NCBI GenBank assembly: GCA_003024985.2
Contig: PXIH01S0005782.1
Length of the DNA: 10,900 bases
Source of the DNA: Euperipatoides rowelli
Lineage: Eukaryota; Onychophora; Udeonychophora; Euonychophora; Peripatopsidae
Direction: 5' to 3' (one strand)
Part shown: positions 8,203 to 10,900 of the stretch, in pieces
Position numbering within the stretch: position 1 is the first letter of the stretch
How the letters are laid out: the number at the start of each line of letters is the position of its first letter
Made by a program: the position numbers and the translations under genes
Notes under the pieces: generated by a model
What the model was told of the DNA's origin: nothing
What the model saw: only the letters and a program-made list of their open reading frames with translations
Database searches by the model: none

Positions 8203-8302
8203 TTTTTTTTTTTTTTTAAAAAAACTATAGACTTACCGTACATATTGATCATCCCTTACCCCATCACAACTTATAATAATTTTTCAGCCCATCCCTTCCC
8301 CT
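8203..8302 (+). repeat. T15A7 tract plus pyrimidine-rich core resembling the 7 kb fragment
   Basis: A T15 run flips directly into A7 (8203-8224). Then follow CCCTTACCCCATCACAAC, TTTTTCAG and CCCATCCCTTCCCC (8251-8302). The order T/A foldback, CCCT, TCACA, TTTTCA, CTTCCC matches the block at 6989-7055 with small indels. It may be a second decayed copy of the same element. The GGGACCATCC end motif is missing here. Confidence 0.3.
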
Positions 8303-8423
8303 CTTTAATGCCCTTTTTACACTTATAATTGGATTGTGCAGTCTGTAATACCTTGTCTCTTATGATGTGTCTTAACTTAAGCGGTTCAGTCAGAGGGTGG
8401 AGATATGACTGCTGAAGGGTACT

Positions 8424-8435
8424 ATCTGATCAGAT
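8424..8435. repeat. Perfect 12-bp palindrome ATCTGATCAGAT
   Basis: Self-complementary over 12 bases, centred on TGATCA. It lies only four bases from a longer palindrome at 8440-8455. Dyads like this can be binding sites for dimeric proteins, but no gene start is visible nearby. Confidence 0.6.
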
Positions 8436-8439
8436 CGCT

Positions 8440-8455
8440 AAGTAATTAATTACTT
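8440..8455. repeat. Perfect 16-bp palindrome AAGTAATTAATTACTT
   Basis: Self-complementary over 16 bases. It contains overlapping TAATTA cores, the typical paired homeodomain-binding sequence. In AT-rich DNA such cores are common, so any regulatory role is only a suggestion. Confidence 0.6.
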
Positions 8456-8744
8456 GTTATTTAATCTGTTGTTAGTGTTATGTCTACATTAGCAGTTGAA
8501 TCGCATGATTTGGCAATCAAAAATACAAAAATGCTTATTTGATATTCCTAAAATAATCCTTTTTTTTTTGCTATTTGACGCAAAACATTTGGCACAAATA
8601 AAAAACACAACAATTAGCTTATTTCGTGTCATTTATCTATAAATAAAGTTTTATAAATGATAATTCTTACAGTCTTGAAGAAAATATAGTTAAGTTATAT
8701 GTTTGTTATTTATTTATTTCATAAATGTATCTTATACGTAATTT

Positions 8745-8779
8745 GAACATGATCGTGTTCCGAAGCCGGTAACAGCTTC
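8745..8779. repeat. Two adjacent short inverted repeats
   Basis: GAACA/TGTTC (8745-8749, 8756-8760) surrounds a GATC centre, and GAAGC/GCTTC (8762-8766, 8775-8779) follows after one base. The block is GC-richer than its flanks. It may be part of a decayed repeat, but no family is recognised. Confidence 0.3.
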
Positions 8780-8940
8780 ATCTAAAGGGCTTATTCAAAA
8801 CTATTTTTTTTTTTTACGGGAACTATTTTTAGTAACTTTAAGTGGTCTTTTCTCTTACATAAAAAGGGCTTAAACAAAAAAAATGTTTGATGCCCATGTG
8901 ACGGGCTTATTTTTTCTAGTAAAACTGAAGTCTTGTTATA

Positions 8941-8954
8941 CATATGTATTAAAC
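8941..8954 (+). repeat. Left target-site duplication of SINE copy 2
   Basis: CATATGTATTAAAC here matches CAGTGTATTAAAC at 9345-9357. The inner 10 bases, TGTATTAAAC, are identical and the outer part differs by a small indel. Confidence 0.7.
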
Positions 8955-9344
8955 TTTTTTTTTAAAAAAAAAAAAATATTTATTTACAATTATTTACAGA
9001 GTATATTATTTGTATATTACAATGTTCTATCTCCGATTCATATTCGACACTTCTCCATCCGTATTTGATTTGATAAACTGTAATTAATGAGCGAATGGTT
9101 CTTAATGAAGTGCCAGATTCCCAGCTCTGGCCTACCATATTAAGCCTCTAGATCAGTAGAACACAATTCTTACACACAAAGACTTTAACGGTCTAGATTG
9201 TGCAGAAAAAGCGCCCCCTGGCACCCAAGTCCTGAAAAAATCGAAGCGGTACTAGTGCTCCTGTGGATTGACCCTGTCCCCAGGATCTACATGTCTGAGC
9301 ACATGGTTTTCTAGGTCGCTATCCACTGGACCACCGTGTCTCAA
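8955..9344 (-). mobile_element. tRNA-derived SINE, copy 2 (390 bp, same family as copy 1)
   Basis: On the minus strand it begins TTGAGACACGG at 9344, giving the same TTGA start and the same 11-base lead to box A as copy 1. Box A-like TGGTCCAGTGGATAGCG starts at 9333. The box B counterpart is GGGTCAATCC (9274-9265), with CCTGGGGACAG just upstream as in copy 1. The tRNA-unrelated body aligns with copy 1 throughout, including AGACCRTTAAA, the GGGAATCTGG region and TAATTGTAAATAAAT. The 3' end differs: instead of a GC-containing stem-loop it has T13 followed by A9, itself a foldback, directly next to the left TSD. A 10-14 bp imperfect TSD brackets the element. The copies have diverged by many substitutions, so the family is not newly amplified here. 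Confidence 0.82.
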
Positions 9345-9357
9345 CAGTGTATTAAAC
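9345..9357 (+). repeat. Right target-site duplication of SINE copy 2
   Basis: CAGTGTATTAAAC follows the SINE 5' end directly and matches 8941-8954 except for one small indel/substitution. Confidence 0.7.
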
Positions 9358-9638
9358 CATTTATCTTTTAATAAAAAGTATGATGCTGTTTAAATTTTAA
9401 TATGGTGTTTTTCTGTAATTTTTTATTTATTCATTTAGTATGTTTCAACTATTTGAACTTTTTACTGTTCTGTGTGTCTCTTCTGAATCAACTGAATTTC
9501 TAAATTGTGTGTTTGTTTTTGTAAAGTGTCTTAGGTTAAATGTTAAAATGATCAAAAGAGGATTTGTCATATGAAAATACTGTAGTCCGTTGATTGGGAA
9601 AGGAGATTTCTAAGTTCTCCATGCAAATAGGCAAATTG
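9358..9638. other. AT-rich non-coding spacer between SINE and MITE
   Basis: T-rich sequence with no gene, tRNA or repeat that I can support. Confidence 0.5.
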
Positions 9639-9646
9639 GTCAAGTT
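9639..9646 (+). repeat. Left 8-bp target-site duplication of the MITE
   Basis: GTCAAGTT matches GTCTAGTT at 10055-10062 in 7 of 8 bases. Eight-base duplications are the hallmark of hAT transposition. Confidence 0.75.
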
Positions 9647-10054
9647 CAGGGGTTACCAAGCTTTTTGTACCCTAGAGCACATTCTAAAATTCCAGTATGG
9701 TGGTGGGCACCATCTATATTTTCCGTAATGACGAAAATATATGCGATGTCAAAAACACGGTAGAATCTGGATTGTATCGCCTGTATTTAGACAATTCTCT
9801 AACTATCCCCACCATTACTCAATATGGACATTTGCATGCATTGCACTCAAATTTGTTTCATGTTAACTTGGCACAAAAGGTGGAATTAAAGAGATTGATT
9901 TACAAGAAAACAACTGTTTAAAATTGGTTGCCTAACAACTAACAATTAAATCAAAGTGAACAATCTTTCATTTTGTGGTCGAACAGCAGCTTGCACACAC
10001 AAATTGTTCGACACGCACCATGGTGGCCACAGGCACATGGTTGGTAAGCCCCTG
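9647..10054. mobile_element. hAT-type MITE (408 bp, non-autonomous)
   Basis: The left terminus CAGGGGTTACCAA (9647-9659) is the inverted counterpart of the right terminus (10041-10054, reading CAGGGGCTTACCAA on the minus strand), with a single inserted C. An 8-bp duplication with one mismatch flanks it. CAGGGG termini and 8-bp duplications are typical of the hAT superfamily. Subterminal motifs recur near both ends: ATGGTGG at 9697-9703 and 10020-10026, GCACCAT at 9707-9713 and 10015-10021. The right half also holds an 8-bp inverted pair GTCGAACA/TGTTCGAC (9978-9985, 10005-10012) and a CACCATGGTG palindrome (10016-10025). The element is far too short for a transposase. An open frame inside (9697-9921, 74 codons) shows no transposase motif and overlaps the subterminal repeats, so I treat it as chance. 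Confidence 0.85.
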
Positions 10055-10062
10055 GTCTAGTT
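10055..10062 (+). repeat. Right 8-bp target-site duplication of the MITE
   Basis: GTCTAGTT fits the nnnTAnnn target preference known for the Buster branch of hAT. The left copy has A instead of T at position 4, best explained as a later point change. Confidence 0.75.
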
Positions 10063-10900
10063 ATATGCACTTCAATGAATATATCCATCGCTGTTAAACA
10101 CATTCTACATGTGTTTTTCTAAACACAGCAATAAGAAAACATGCTATTAAAAAGACTTTCATTTTGAAAATTCTTTTGTACAAAATTGTAATCTAATTAC
10201 ATGTCAAAATTTATCCCTATTCCTGTTTGGGGCTGTAATCTAATCGTGAATAATTCAGAATCAATGGGGGGAAACTTTACTCAACTTTGATAACACCTGC
10301 TGCTACGAATGAGTTGGACGATCCAATCGTGTGATCCATTTGCAAGTATAGAACAAAAGTGATACCATTTATGGATGGTCTTTCAGTTTAAAATTTTTTA
10401 ATTAGTAATTTATGTTTAAGTTTTATCTACTACTAAAAAGATGTCATTAATGATTTACCTTTGTAAACATACACAATTAACTGAATTTAATGTTGTTGAC
10501 TAGTTGAAAATAAGTTGCATTCTTCTTTATTTTGGACTGAAGATATAATAAAATATTGAATTACAACATTAGGAAAATTGAAAGCCTTTAAAAACTGAAG
10601 GGGTAAAGAATGATATAATCCAAAGCCACACTTTTAGCAACAATAATATTTTGGATTAGTTCACCTATTTGTCATCCGTGAGAGCTCATGTCAAAATATT
10701 TTTGATTTTGTCCAATGATGGCAGAGCATTTTGAAAAATTAAAAAATCATTAACATGGTTTATAACCTTTTTCTAAACTTTCAAATCATTCTCATGAAAA
10801 ATTATCATTTTGTAGCTTTGCATTATATCATTCTCACCTCTTCAATTATTTAAGTATTGTATTCATATCTAAATTAAATATATAAATATTTTAGTTTTAA
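10063..10900. other. AT-rich non-coding stretch
   Basis: No gene supported. The only item is CATTTATGGATGGTC (10366-10380), the reverse complement of the element end motif at 6970-6984. It is preceded by a less AT-rich stretch (about 10290-10350). Confidence 0.5.
10366..10382 (-). mobile_element. Possible opposite-orientation end of the GGGACCATCC element
   Basis: CATTTATGGATGGTC is an exact 15-bp inverted match to 6970-6984. As an element end it would read AAGACCATCCATAAATG on the minus strand, with the inner part running toward lower coordinates. The sequence inside lacks the CT-rich core, so this could be a different or decayed member, or chance. Confidence 0.25.

Noticed and set aside
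9697-9921. 74-codon open frame inside the MITE
   Set aside because: It lies wholly within a 408-bp non-autonomous element, overlaps subterminal repeats and has no transposase motif.

Overview
The window looks like AT-rich nuclear DNA of a metazoan, probably an invertebrate. The base composition is roughly 70% A+T by eye. There is no dense coding, no Shine-Dalgarno-led ORFs and no operon structure. It does hold tRNA-derived SINEs, a hAT-type MITE, microsatellites, long homopolymer tracts and one unresolved base (n at 3295). I cannot name a phylum from the sequence. No complete gene is supported. The longest open frames (60-130 codons) are about what random DNA this AT-rich gives, and several begin at TTG or GTG rather than ATG.

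Layout. Positions 1-180 may hold the 3'-terminal exon of a minus-strand gene: a good polypyrimidine tract and AG acceptor, a short coding tail, a TGA, then an AATAAA with GT-rich sequence after it. If so, much of the window would be intron of that gene. From 240 to 2439 the sequence is AT-rich and non-coding, with small simple repeats. A minus-strand SINE with perfect 15-bp target-site duplications (TSDs) fills 2455-2828. A hAT-like transposon end begins at 3268. From 3300 to 5960 there is AT-rich sequence, short hairpins and an imperfect tandem duplication near 5 kb. A possible decayed coding remnant lies at 6074-6607. A pyrimidine-rich element fragment starts at 6968, followed by a GACA/GATA microsatellite at 7137-7196. 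A second tRNA-headed SINE (plus strand) lies at about 7737-8036, and two perfect palindromes sit at 8424-8455. A second copy of the first SINE family fills 8955-9344. A 408-bp hAT-type MITE occupies 9647-10054 with an 8-bp TSD. The rest, to 10900, is AT-rich and featureless apart from one motif copy near 10.37 kb.

The best-supported content is therefore a set of nested non-autonomous mobile elements. Two SINE copies align along their whole length and both start with TTGA directly next to their TSD. All three SINEs end in a foldback followed by an A-rich tail. The MITE shows terminal inverted repeats, repeated subterminal motifs and a near-perfect TSD. I see no host genes working together and no defence or biosynthetic system.
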